Origin: Panagrolaimus kolymaensis
Taxonomy: Eukaryota; Nematoda; Chromadorea; Rhabditida; Panagrolaimidae
DNA length: 64,000 nt
Direction of reading: 5' to 3'
Assembly (NCBI GenBank): GCA_028622995.1
Contig: JAJQJQ010000013.1
Location: forward strand, 4,216,001 to 4,280,000
Positions 35,238 to 47,600 of this stretch are shown here, piece after piece (position 1 is the first letter of the stretch; each line of letters opens with the position of its first letter). Both the position numbers and the translations under genes were made by a program. Below the pieces are notes generated by a model. The model was not told where the DNA came from. It ran no database searches and saw only the letters and a program-made list of their open reading frames with translations.

Positions 35238-36403
35238 AATGCGCACATAAAAATAAATTGATTATTTCGTTACTACTTTTTTTTAATTTAAAAACTAAAA
35301 AAGTATGTATGTGTAATATCTTTTTTCTTCCTTTTTTTTGTTGCTCTCCTGTTGTTGTTAAGAAATAAATATCTTACGATTTTCTTAACTTTTTTTATTA
35401 ATTAATTTTGTTTGTATTGAAGCGAACAGAAAAAAACTTTTTTTGTTTTTTTATAATATTTTGATAAAATATCTTTCCCCTTTCGCTGAGTGTTCGTCCT
35501 TATTTCTCGTAAGCATTTTTTTAATTTCCATTTTTGGGCTTTTTTTTTGAAAATGCAATGGAAAGTTGTTTTAGGTTTTTGAGCAAATTTTAGGATTTAT
35601 TTTTTTAAGCAATATTAGAAATTTATAAGTTTAAAAGTGTAATTTTTTATGGTGAAAATATTTGAATAAAGTTTTTATTGTTGCGCAGAGTTGTTTGAGT
35701 GAGTCGTCAAATTTATAGTCTAATTTTCAGCAAAGTGGATTCTATCATCGAAAAATTACAAAAAACAAAAACATAAATCATGCTGCTGGAAGAAGCGCTT
35801 CAGTATTTGATTGATTGAAGCAAAACCAAAAAGGAAAAAAACTTTTTCTTTCGTCCTTCTTCAGCGAAAAATTCTAATTGTTTTTTAACTATTGAAAGAT
35901 GCAACGTCAAAAAAAAGAATTTACAAATAAAAGCATTATTTTCTTATTATTTTGTTTTTTGTATATTTAAAAAATCCAACATTTCATACACCAACAACCG
36001 AAAAACCATTATTTTTGAAACACTCATGCCGTTGCAAAAAAAAAATAGTATCATTTAAATGGAACAAAACTAATATCACTTTTTTGTAATCATGCTTATT
36101 TATGAATCAATGTTTTTCATCGTATGATAAATCGGAAGCAATAAAAAAATAAATATAAAGCACCATTCAATAGACTCTATTTCCGGTCATTTGCATTCTT
36201 CCGTTTCAAAAAAAAAAAAAAGACACATGAAACCATCCTTTTTTTTTTTCAGACAGGTAAATGGTTTTTGCTTTTTTTAAATCAGCCGCGGCTTGATTTG
36301 TTTCACAAAATTTTCATCTTTGTATTTATTTTGTTGCTTTTTGTTAATCCTTTTTTGTAGGTTTAAAATTTTTTTATAACAACTAAAATTTATGATTTTG
36401 CAG
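35238..36403. other. Intergenic
   Basis: A/T-rich with long homopolymers. It presumably contains the promoter and first exon of the gene that follows, which I could not place with confidence. Confidence 0.5.
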
Positions 36404-37973
36404 AAAAATTTCTTCCTTTTTTTCATTTAAGATTTTATATATACAAATCTGAAGCTTCTCTAGAATATGGGAATGGATATATTAAAAATGATCACATCAA
36501 TTCTAAACTTGATGAAGTAAGACATAAATTGTTTTTGGTGTTTTTGTCTTAACGTGTGCGAAATATGTCTAACAAACTATACTTTTTTTTACTAAAAAAT
36601 AAATATGTATATTTTTTAGGACATTATTACACCACTCTCAAAATTAGTTTTTCTTACAAATATATATTTTGAAAGTTTTTTTCAACGTGACGTGAATTTA
36701 AACAAAATTTGCTTATCTACTTCTCCATATGTCCTTTTCGGCGTAAGTATTTTTTTAATGTTTTTTATTAACTTTTGACTTAATTTAGTTAACAATATAT
36801 TTAAATTCTTAGCCCCTTGATTCTTCCATAAGGTATTATTTGAATGATTTACTAAATGATGATCCATTAAATGATGAATTGTTTATGAACGCTTACAATA
36901 TTTATATTTGTGCCATGAAAGAAATTGTAGGTTTAATTTTTTACAAAATTTGAAAATCCACCCTACGGGAGCAAGCCACACGATTATCGGGTTCTGAATA
37001 CGCATAACTCAAGTGAGGGGATAGAGTAAAATTTAAGAAAAACTAAATCAAAAAAAAAATTGACATTGTAATTCTAAAAATTTAGAAATTTATTTTTATA
37101 AAATCAACATGACGGACAAGGTGTTTCAAAAGAAGTAGCGCGTAATTAGAAAAATTGTAGGGATAGCGTGCTGCATACGTATGACTTCAGCCCTACTTCA
37201 TAAAAAGTTTTAAAAAATTTTTATAAGTTATAAAGCCAAATAACTTCTAATTATTTATTTAGATTATGACTGCGGCTGCATGTAGAATTTATGTCGATCC
37301 AATACCACTTGAACACTTAATTAAAAGTCAGCCCACTCATTTTAAATTGTGGATAAACGAAATTTTTGATGATATCAATTTAAAGGAATCTCAAAGAAAT
37401 GTAAGTTTAACTCCCCGATTCATGTATATTTTTTTCTATCTTTGCTAATCTTCTAATTTCTCAAAGGCAAAATAATTATCATTATTTTTCTTAAATTCAA
37501 GACATTTTTAGGTTACATTTTATGAAATCATTAATGCCAATTTGAATGCAACAAAATCAAATAATTCTGAAACAGCTAACAGAATTTATGCCGAAATAAA
37601 TGAAACTTTTCCAATTTATGACTATGCCGTGGCAGTTTATAATAACACCGAAGACGAAAAAATTGAAAGTCCTCGAACTTTAAAACATGGAAAAGTATTT
37701 CTTGTTGAAAACCACCGAAGTGGACGAAATGCTTTTATCATTGCAACACCAAAGCCTCCAATTAATCGATGGTATGTCAAATGTGAATTTTGGAATCTTC
37801 CTGAAAATGAAATTTGTAATCAAACAACTCCAACTAAAAATTTCCATAAAATCATGAAAATTCTTACTAAAAAATGCGATGGAATTAAAGATTTTGCAAT
37901 CATCAAAATGATTCCACATTCTTTGGATGGATATGTTTCAGCCAAATTTGTATTCAAAAGCTTTTGCTGTTAG
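36404..37973 (+). CDS. Unrecognised multi-exon protein, 5' end not found
   Basis: Five joined exons (36404-36516, 36620-36742, 36813-36926, 37263-37400, 37512-37973) are all in phase after the first, whose incoming phase requires at least one upstream exon. The visible part is about 316 aa. Readable segments are FYIYKSEASLEYGNGYIKN, PLDSSIRYYLNDLLNDDP, MTAAACRIYVDPIPLEHLI and, in the last exon, ETFPIYDYAVAVYNNTEDE and RWYVKCEFWNLPENEICNQ. The final third is Cys-containing with several N-x-S/T sites, which suggests an extracellular domain. I do not recognise the family. The fourth intron (337-bp gap, 36927-37262) is unusually long and contains a GC-richer insert. Confidence 0.6.
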
Positions 37974-38695
37974 TGGAATTGGACTTGGAAATTGCTTTCA
38001 TTATTCCATTTTTGTTGCAAATAAACTTACTTAATTTTTTTTTGCTTTTGTGAAATTTAATTTACAAATGTATTCGTTTCACTTTTTTTGAATAAAATTT
38101 AAGATTGTTGTTATTTCATAAACTAAAGTAACAAAATCTTTTTTTTTTAAATTTAATTTCGATTGAGAACATGATGAATTTTGTTTTTACATTTTTCATT
38201 ATTTTTGAAAATCAAAGTTTACAATAGAACTATTTTTTTTCAGCGGTTACTTCTGCAGTTTGATTTAAATACAAAAGAATATCAAATTTAAGGCGCTTTT
38301 TAAGTAGCGGTATAAATTTTGTGAACCTGTGTTTTCACAAAAAATTGTTTATTTTTTTTAAAAATAAGCTATGCTTGTAAAATAAATACACAGTAGGCAA
38401 AAAAAAGTTTGAAGAAAATTTATTGCCTTTTTAATTAAAACCATAAAAAGTTAAAATAAAAGATTCAAAAAAATGCAACAAAAACTTTTTTTATAAATAA
38501 AAAATAAGCATCTGTCATTTCCTTTATTTTTGGCGCTTAAAAATCAATAAAATACATATCAAAAACAGAGAAGAAGAAAAAAGATTTTTTTAAGACTCTT
38601 AAAAGGAAAAAAACAAAATTGATTAATGATAAAATTTTCTATCTCAAATAGGGCTAAAAATAGCATAATTGTTATCAAAAAAAAAAAAAAAAGTT
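37974..38695. other. Intergenic
   Basis: Convergent 3' ends of two genes. No coding support. Confidence 0.6.
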
Positions 38696-41600
38696 TTAGT
38701 CAATGAAATGAAAAACAATATTTATTTTTTTACAAGCTTCTTCAAGGCCACTTCGAATTCGGCGTCTTTCTTTTTTAGTAAAAACATTTCTTCCAAAAAA
38801 TTTAAATCCAACTTCTTTCGGCTTTGAAGCTGTTTCACTTTTAATGGCTTTAATATGTTCTTTTAAAATAAGCGCCATCATAAAAGCAGGCGATGCAGCT
38901 TTTCGATTGCCTTCGTGGTCTTTGATTTCAACCAAAGCAGTATTATCAGAATTTTTGATAATTTTAAATTTGCATTCTGGATTTGAAACAACGAAATTAT
39001 TTTGAGGCTTTGCAAAAATTTCTAATAAATCTGAAAAAGTGATTTATTTTAATTACTTTATTTAAATTCATTACAACTAACCGTAAACAACATGTTCATT
39101 AACATTAGAATCATCGACAATTTTGGGTTTTTCTTCTTTGAAACTTAAAAATATTTCTTTTCCATAAATTCCTAAAAATGCAAAATATATATTCCTCTAA
39201 ACACAGAAAAATTTATGGGAGGTTCCCATCCTATTAAAGTGGTTAGTAACTATTTCAAAACTAATTATATATCATTATTTAATGCTATTTATCATAATAT
39301 CTTGGCTTTTTAACGATTAATTAGCATAATTTAAAGTTTTTCGCGAAAATCACAGTTTTTTGACTAAAACTTTTTTTCCATTCAATGGTTTAACTATGAA
39401 ACTAGGAGGTGCAGAACTTCAGAATATGACAAATTTGATTTTCCTTTTTATATTTTAACTAAAGTTATTGGGCTTAGAGAAAAGTTGGCCCCGTTTGCAT
39501 TATTAAGGTACCATTTTTTTTTTTCAAAAATCGATGAAAAAATTTTGCAACATGCATTTTCCCTTCCTTTGTCGCACTTGCTCAGTGGTGGAAGGCGGTG
39601 TATTGAAAGGTTGATGGAAGTTCGAAACCGCGGAGATGTAAATAATTTTTTTGAATATCTTTAACTATAAAATGGAGGGAAATATTATTAAAATAATTTA
39701 TGCTAATTTTATAACATAATTAGAATAATAAAAAAGCGATATTTATCGAAAAATTAGCATATTTTTAATGTTTTTGACCAAATTTGGGGTAATGTATCTT
39801 TGGTTGATCGATCTTTTGGTGGATTTTCGATGGTTTTTGTGTTTATGGATTTTGGGTTTATGGATCTGTGAGTGGATTTTTATGGATTTTTACCGTTCTT
39901 TGAGTGGATTTAGAAAAATTCTTGGATTGATTTTGAATGATCCACGGGTTGATTTTTATGGATCTTCGGGTGGGTTATGATAGATCCTTCCGCGGAATTT
40001 GAATGATCCTTGGGTGAATTTCCATGGATTTTTCAACTGTTTTCGGTGGATTTTCGTGGATATTTTGGTGGATATTAGGAGAGCTTCGGGTGGATATTTG
40101 ACTAAGGTAGATCGAACTTTTGGTTGATCGATCTTAGGGTGGATGTATCTTTATGTGGATTTTTATGGATCTCTTTACTGTTTTGGGTGGATTTCTCGGT
40201 ATCTTTGGGTTGATGGATCTTTGGGTTGATGGATCTTTGGGTTGATGGATCTTTGGGTTGATGGATCTTTGGGTTGATGGATCTTTGGGTTGATGGATCT
40301 TTGGGTGGATTTCTCGGTATCCTTGGGTTGATAGATCTTTGGGTTGATGGATCCTTGGGTTGATAGATCTTTGGGTTGATGGATCTTTGGGTTGATAGAT
40401 CTTTGGGTTGATGGATCTTTGGGTTTATGGATCTTTGGGTTGATGGATCTTTGGGTGGATGGATGATAACTTCCACTTCAAGGGGCGCGAAGCGCCCCTT
40501 TTTTCATTCTCCTTACTACATATTTGGTATCAAAATGAAGAGCTCATTCTTATCTATTTTAATTTATATTTTTTTTTTAAAAACATATGTGGATCCCGTG
40601 TCACTGGTTCCTCTAAACACATAAAAATTTTAGGGTGGTTCCCTTCCTATTAAAGTGGTTAGTAACTATCTCAAAAGTAATAATATATCATTATTTAATG
40701 CTATTTATCATAATATCTTCGCTTTTTAACAATTAATTTGCATAATATGTGAATTTTCGCGAAAATAACTGTTTTTTGACTAAAACTTTTTTTCCATTTA
40801 ATGGTTTAACTATGAAACTAGGAGGTGCAGAACTTCAGAATATGACAAATTTGATTTTCCTTTTTATATTTTAACTAAAGTTATTGGGCTTAGAGAAAAG
40901 TTGGCCCCGTTTGCATTATTAAGGTACCATTTTTTTTTTTCAAAAATCGATGAAAAAATTTTGCAACATGCATTTTCCCTTCCTTTGTCGCATTTGCTCA
41001 GTGGTGGAAGGCGCTTGCCTTTGAAAAAGATGAAAGTTCGAAACCGCGGAGTTGTAAATATTTATTTTGAATATCTTTAACTATAAAATGGAGGGGAATA
41101 TTATATAAATAATTTATGCTAATTTTTCAACTTAAAAAAACGCATAATTATAGAAAAATAGCATATTTTTAATGTTTTTGACTCAAACAATTATTTATCA
41201 TTGAGGAATTATTTTTAAAAGGTATTTAAATAATTTTTTGCAGATTTAGTCCGCAACTCTTTTTTTAAGTACAAAATAAAAAATGATGGGCTTTATTGAT
41301 TTTTTTTTCTTTTCGTCGATGTACATAATAATCACAAAAAAGTTCAAAACAGCGCGAAAGAAAAAGAAGAAAAAATGTGGTTAAATTTTTTTCAGAACCC
41401 AATTTAAAATAATAATTAAAAAATCGTAAAAAATCAAGAAACGGCATATGTTTTAAAGTTTTTATTTTTAAGGCAATTGTTTACCAAATTGGTTTTTACA
41501 TAGTTTTGAATGTTCAATGAGCGGCATGCATGTATTGCGGCGACAAAAAAAGAAAAGAAAAAATACAGATAGATTTTTTAAGGTTTTTTGTTTGAATTTT

Positions 41601-44600
41601 CCACAAATTATACGTTTTTTAACCAAGCTTTCTTCTTACAAGTGTCAAAATATTTTTATTTCTTAAAAGTTTTAATGAAACAGCATGTTATCAAACAAGT
41701 ATTCCTTTATTTTTATTCATGTTGTCTGTAGCACTTCTGTGGAATTGCAAATTATTTTTATTTGTCCTTCATACTTTTTGTAATCTTTTAAATAAAATTC
41801 GATCCTTGAATTGCTATCGTTTTTTTATATCAAATTTAAAAATATTAATGGCCATTTAGTTAATTAAACCCAAAAAATTATGATTTTCAAATGATATCTT
41901 TCTCAAAAATTTGATTATAAAATTTAAAAAATATATGTATCAACAATTCAAAAAGGAAAAAACCCAAACAATTTTTTTTACTTTCTCTTTTAAAGGGAGT
42001 GTCTCAGGCGATGGCAGGAATTCCTTACGACGGCTCCCTTTGTTTTTGCTTACGAAACATTTCGAAATGCTTTTCGTGGAAGGAAATTTTTTTACAAATA
42101 GCTACAAAAAGCTTCAAAGTTTTTGTAGCACTTTGGAAGGCTTTGAGACAGTGAAAAAACTTTCGGGCTAGGAACACCCGTCGTAAGGAATCCTGCCATC
42201 GCCTGAGACACTCCCTTTAATGAAAAATAAATTTTTCATTGGAAAAAATTGCGCTGCTTTTTTATCGATTGATTTTTTCCTTTTAGTTTCAACGCCAAAA
42301 CAATCACTTTTTTTTTTGCGCAACCATAAATAAATACACACACATAAGCCTTTTTTTAAGCACAAATGTTTTGACAAAAAATTCAAGGTGCGCATAGCGC
42401 TCTTTTTTTTGTGCCTTTGCTTTCATTTTTTAGTGACAGAAAAAAATTACTTTTAAATGCAAAAAACATATTGAATAGGTGTGCTGGAAGATATCGCTAA
42501 TTTTTTTTTCTCTTTGAAAAATACGCATTTGTTTCAAACAAAGAAGAAAAGTCATAAACAAAAGCAAAAAAAAAGAAGAACGCATCTGAATTTTATTCCT
42601 CTAAACACAGAAAAATTTATGGGAGGTTCCCATCCTATTAAAGTGGTTAGTAACTATTTCAAAACTAATTATATATCATTATTTAATGCTATTTATCATA
42701 ATATCTTGGCTTTTTAACGATTAATTAGCATAATTTAAAGTTTTTCGCGAAAATCACAGTTTTTTGACTAAAACTTTTTTTCCATTCAATGGTTTAACTA
42801 TGAAACTAGGAGGTGCAGAACTTCAGAATATGACAAATTTGATTTTCCTTTTTATATTTTAACTAAAGTTATTGGGCTTAGAGAAAAGTTGGCCCCGTTT
42901 GCATTATTAAGGTACCATTTTTTTTTTTCAAAAATCGATGAAAAAATTTTGCAACATGCATTTTCCCTTCCTTTGTCGCACTTGCTCAGTGGTGGAAGGC
43001 GGTGTATTGAAAGGTTGATGGAAGTTCGAAACCGCGGAGATGTAAATAATTTTTTTGAATATCTTTAACTATAAAATGGAGGGAAATATTATTAAAATAA
43101 TTTATGCTAATTTTATAACATAATTAGAATAATAAAAAAGCGATATTTATCGAAAAATTAGCATATTTTTAATGTTTTTGACCAAATTTGGGGTAATGTA
43201 TCTTTGGTTGATCGATCTTTTGGTGGATTTTCGATGGTTTTTGTGTTTATGGATTTTGGGTTTATGGATCTGTGAGTGGATTTTTATGGATTTTTACCGT
43301 TCTTTGAGTGGATTTAGAAAAATTCTTGGATTGATTTTGAATGATCCACGGGTTGATTTTTATGGATCTTCGGGTGGGTTATGATAGATCCTTCCGCGGA
43401 ATTTGAATGATCCTTGGGTGAATTTCCATGGATCTTTCAACTGTTTTCGGTGGATTTTCGTGGATATTTTGGTGGATATTAGGAGAGCTTCGGGTGGATA
43501 TTTGACTAAGGTAGATCGAACTTTTGGTTGATCGATCTTAGGGTGGATGTATCTTTAGGTGGATTTTTATGGATCTCTTTACTGTTTTGGGTGGATTTCT
43601 CGGTATCTTTGGGTTGATGGATCTTTGGGTTGATGGATCTTTGGGTTGATGGATCTTTGGGTTGATGGATCTTTGGGTGGATTTCTCGGTATCCTTGGGT
43701 TGATAGATCCTTGGGTTGATAGATCTTTGGGTTGATGGATCTTTGGGTTGATGGATCTTTGGGTGGATTTCTCGGTATCCTTGGGTTGATAGATCTTTGG
43801 GTTGATGGATCCTTGGGTTGATAGATCTTTGGGTTGATGGATCTTTGGGTTGATAGATCTTTGGGTTGATGGATCTTTGGGTTTATGGATCTTTGGGTTG
43901 ATGGATCTTTGGGTGGATGGATGATAACTTCCACTTCAAGGGGCGCGAAGCGCCCCTTTTTTCATTCTCCTTACTACATATTTGGTATCAAAATGAAGAG
44001 CTCATTCTTATCTATTTTAATTTATATTTTTTTTTTAAAAACATATGTGGATCCCGTGTCACTGGTTCCTCTAAACACTTAAAAATTTTAGGGTGGTTCC
44101 CTTCCTATTAAAGTGGTTAGTAACTATCTCAAAACTAATAATATATCATTATTTAATGCTATTTATCATAATATCTTGGCTTTTTAACAATTAATTAGCA
44201 TAATTTAATGTTTTTCTCGAAAATCACTGTATTTTGACTAAAACTTTTTCCCCCATCAATCAAGTAACTATGAAACTTTGTTATTAACGTGTCCACTATA
44301 TGACAAATTTGATTTTCCTTTTAATCTTTTCACTAAAGTTATTGGGTTTAGAGAAAACGTGGCGTAATTGAATTTATAAAGGTCCAATTTTTTTTTTTCA
44401 AAATCGATGAGAAATTTTTTGCAACATGCATTTTTCCTTCCTTTGTCTCATTTGCTCAGTGGTGGAAGGCGGTGGATTTGCGCATGGAAAAAGTTCGAAA
44501 CCCAAGAGATGTGTATAATTTTTTTAATTTCTTTAACTATAAAATGGAGGGGAATATTATTTAAATAATCTATGCTAATTTATTGACTTAAAAAAACGCA

Positions 44601-47600
44601 TAATTATAGAAAATTAGCATATTTTTAATGTTTTTGACCCATATCGATTCTATTTCTTTGGGAAATTATTTTTAAATGGTTTTTAAATAATTTTTTGCAT
44701 GTTTAATTATGCAAATTATGGAAATAAATTAGCATAAATATTGTTTTAGATCCAAAATGGTATATAAATTTGGATATTCAAGTGAATTAAGGTTTATATT
44801 AGAGGAGTTTAGATGGATATTTGAGAAAGTTTGTGTGGATTTTAATGGATCTTTTTACTGTTTTTGGTGTATTTACATTGATATTTTGGTGGATAGTTGA
44901 TGAGCTTCGGGTGGTTATTGACTAAGATTAGATTTTGATGGATCCACGGGTGGATGATCTTGGATCTTTTGGTTGATCGATCTTGGATCTTTGGGTGGAT
45001 TATTAAGGTGGTTAAGATGGATTTCCATAAATCTTTAGATGGATTTTAGAGGAATGTGGCATAATTTTAAATGGATCTTCGGGTGGATGGGTCTTGATCG
45101 ATCTTTGGGTGGATGTATCTTTAGGCGGATTTTTATGGATCTCTTTACTGTTTTGGGTGTATTTCTCGGGATCCTTAAGTGGATGGATCTTTGGGTTTAT
45201 GGATCTTTGGGTGGATGGATCTTTGGGTGGATGGAACTTTGGGTGGATGGAACTTTGGGTGGATGGAACTTTGGGTGGATGGAACTTTGGGTGGATGGAA
45301 CTTTGGGTGGATGGAACTTTGGGTGGATGGAACTTTGGGTGGATGGAACTTTGGGTGGATGGAACTTTGGGTGGATGGATCTTTGGGTGGATGGATCTTT
45401 GGGTGGATGGATCTTTGGGTGGATGGATCTTTGGGTGGATGGATCTTTGGGTGGATGGATCTTTGGGTGGATGGATCTTTGGGTGGATGGATCTTTGGGT
45501 GGATGGATCTTTGGGTGGATGGATCTTTGGGTGGATGGATCTTTGGGTGGATGAATCATAACCGCCACTTCAAGGGGCGCGAAGCGCCCCTTTTTTCATT
45601 CTCCTTTGTGTAAATTTGGTATCAAAATGTTCGTCCTAACCTCCTCTATTATAATATATAATTTTTTAAATATATTAATATGTGGATCCCGTGTCACTGG
45701 TTCTATAGTACACAAGAAAAAACAGGGGTGCCTCCCTTCCCTTTCCAGATGAATGCCTAACATATTTATATGTTCTAGCACCATTATTAAGTGCTTAAAA
45801 TCATTATTTCCGAGCTTTCAACCTTTTAATTAGATAATAACTCATTTTTCATGATTTTTCACTGTATTTTGACTAAAACTTTTTTTCCAACTAATGCTTT
45901 AACTATGAAACTCCGTCATTGAGAGGTTTAGGATATGTAGTATTTGATTTTCCTTTTGATTTGTCAATTAAAAGATCCGGGAATTTCAGGATTTTCCAGC
46001 AAAGCTTTTTTTGAAGTGTAAAAATTGTGTTCAAACTTTTGATGAAAATTTTTTTCGCAACCTGCAAATTTTTTTCAAAGGAAAGGGAAGCAAATTTCTC
46101 TCATCCTCTGCCATACAATTTTGAATCATTTTTCTTTTCAGTCGTATTTTACTAGAAAACTTTTGAAAATGTTTAGCATCAATTTCAAAAATTTATTAGC
46201 ATTTTTTTATACGAATTATCGTCTCCTTTTTAAATAAAACATTTATCCCATATTTTTTTGAAATCATTTTTTTGAGATTAAACCAAATATTTTTTAAACA
46301 AATATTTACCCGAATTTTTGAATTATCAATTCTCTTGAAAGAATTTGTTTGTATTTAAAAAGTTTTACAAATACCTTCAAAGTTGTACAAAACCCGGTAA
46401 AGCCATGAAGCTTATGAAATTTTTTAAGTGGATCAATTAAAAAATATTTGTGTATCCTTTTTAAAGTTTAGAAGGATGTTATTTATGGATATTAGTGGAT
46501 TTTCTCTCCTTTTTGGAAGATTTTCGTATAGTTTTGGGATGATAAATTAAGAACAATAAGGTGGCGGATCTTTGAGAGGAAAATACGTAATCGGTTTTAC
46601 TTTAATAACCATTTTCAAAATCTGCCCTGTTACCATTTAATGGATCTATTGGTGGATTATCATGGATCCTTGGAACATTATGAAAAATGGTGGATCACTA
46701 ATACCATATCAAGGGGCGCGAAGCGCCCCTTTTTTTTAAATTTTTCTTATGTCGTGTTTGGTATCAAATTAAATGGAATTTTCTTTTATTGTTATGGTAT
46801 ACCTATCTAATGTAAATTGACCCGTGGATCCACTGGTTCTATAGTACACAAGAAAAAACAGGGGTGCCTCCCTTCCTACTTTTTTCAACTCTTATATGTT
46901 TTTATGTAATTTGACATCATTATTAAGCATTAAAAATGATTATTTCATGGCTTTCAACCCTTTAATTAGTTAATAACTCATTTTTCATGATTTTTCACTG
47001 TATTTTGACTAAAACTTTTTTTCCAACTCATTGTTTAACTATGAAACTTTAACTTGGACGTTCTCATATAATAATGAATCTGATTTTCCTTTTAGTTTGT
47101 TAATTTATAAGCTATAAATAGAGGAAATGGTACGAGCAATACCTTTTTTGGAGTGTAATAATTTTTTTCAAAACTTTCAGCAAAAAAAATTTTCGCAACC
47201 TGCAAATTTTTTTCAAAGGAAGGGGAAGGAAATTTTTCTCTCATGCTCTGCCATACAATTTTGAATCATTTTTTACTTCCTTAATTTTTCTCTATAAAAA
47301 CTTTGAAAATGTTTACCATCAATTTCCAAATTTTATAAGCTTATTTTTTATACAAATTATCGACTCATTTTTTAAATAAAGCATTTTTCCCCAATTTTTT
47401 TGAGATCTTTTTTTTAATCAAACCTAATATTTTTTGACCAAATATTTACCCAAATTTTGAATTAGCAATTCTCTTGAAAGAATTTTTTGGTTTTTAAAAA
47501 GTTTTACAAAACCCTATAAAGCCAAGAAGCTTATTAAAATTTTTTAAGCGGATCAATTAAAAACTATTTGTGCATCTTTTTTAATGTTTAGAAGGATGTT

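Larger units (their letters stand above)
39193..40608 (+). mobile_element. Repeat unit 1, A-type (Helentron/HINE-like)
   Basis: The unit starts TCCTCTAAACACAG directly after intron sequence ending ATATAT and ends at GGATCCCGTGTCACTGG. Contents in order are a conserved TTGACTAAAACTTTTTTTCC motif, a tRNA-like A/B-box pair (39579-39629), a GGAT-rich region, a 16-bp minisatellite (~40200-40470) and a 9-bp-stem hairpin (40480-40500) followed by T6. It is nearly identical to units 3 and 9. No protein is encoded: long frames here are artefacts of the 16-bp period. Confidence 0.7.

Noticed and set aside
40480..40506. Bacterial-style rho-independent terminator (GC hairpin plus T-run)
   Set aside because: The context is a nematode intron and the structure recurs only at a fixed place in a mobile repeat; a transposition or pol III role is more plausible.
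45179..45560. CRISPR-like regular repeats
   Set aside because: The repeats are contiguous 16-mers without unique spacers, in a eukaryotic intron.
45039..45613. Long overlapping ORFs on both strands (120-170 codons, WVDGSLGG and STQRSIHPK type repeats)
   Set aside because: A 16-bp tandem repeat without stop codons gives open frames in several phases on both strands; no ATG context, splice structure or non-repeat domain supports a protein. The same holds for the frames at 40102-40476, 43506-43934 and 51015-51443.
46825..46845. GGATCCACTGGTTCTA at unit junctions resembles a cloning-vector polylinker
   Set aside because: The match is partial, varies between units, and is embedded in coherent repeat units with eukaryotic features; no other vector sequence is present.
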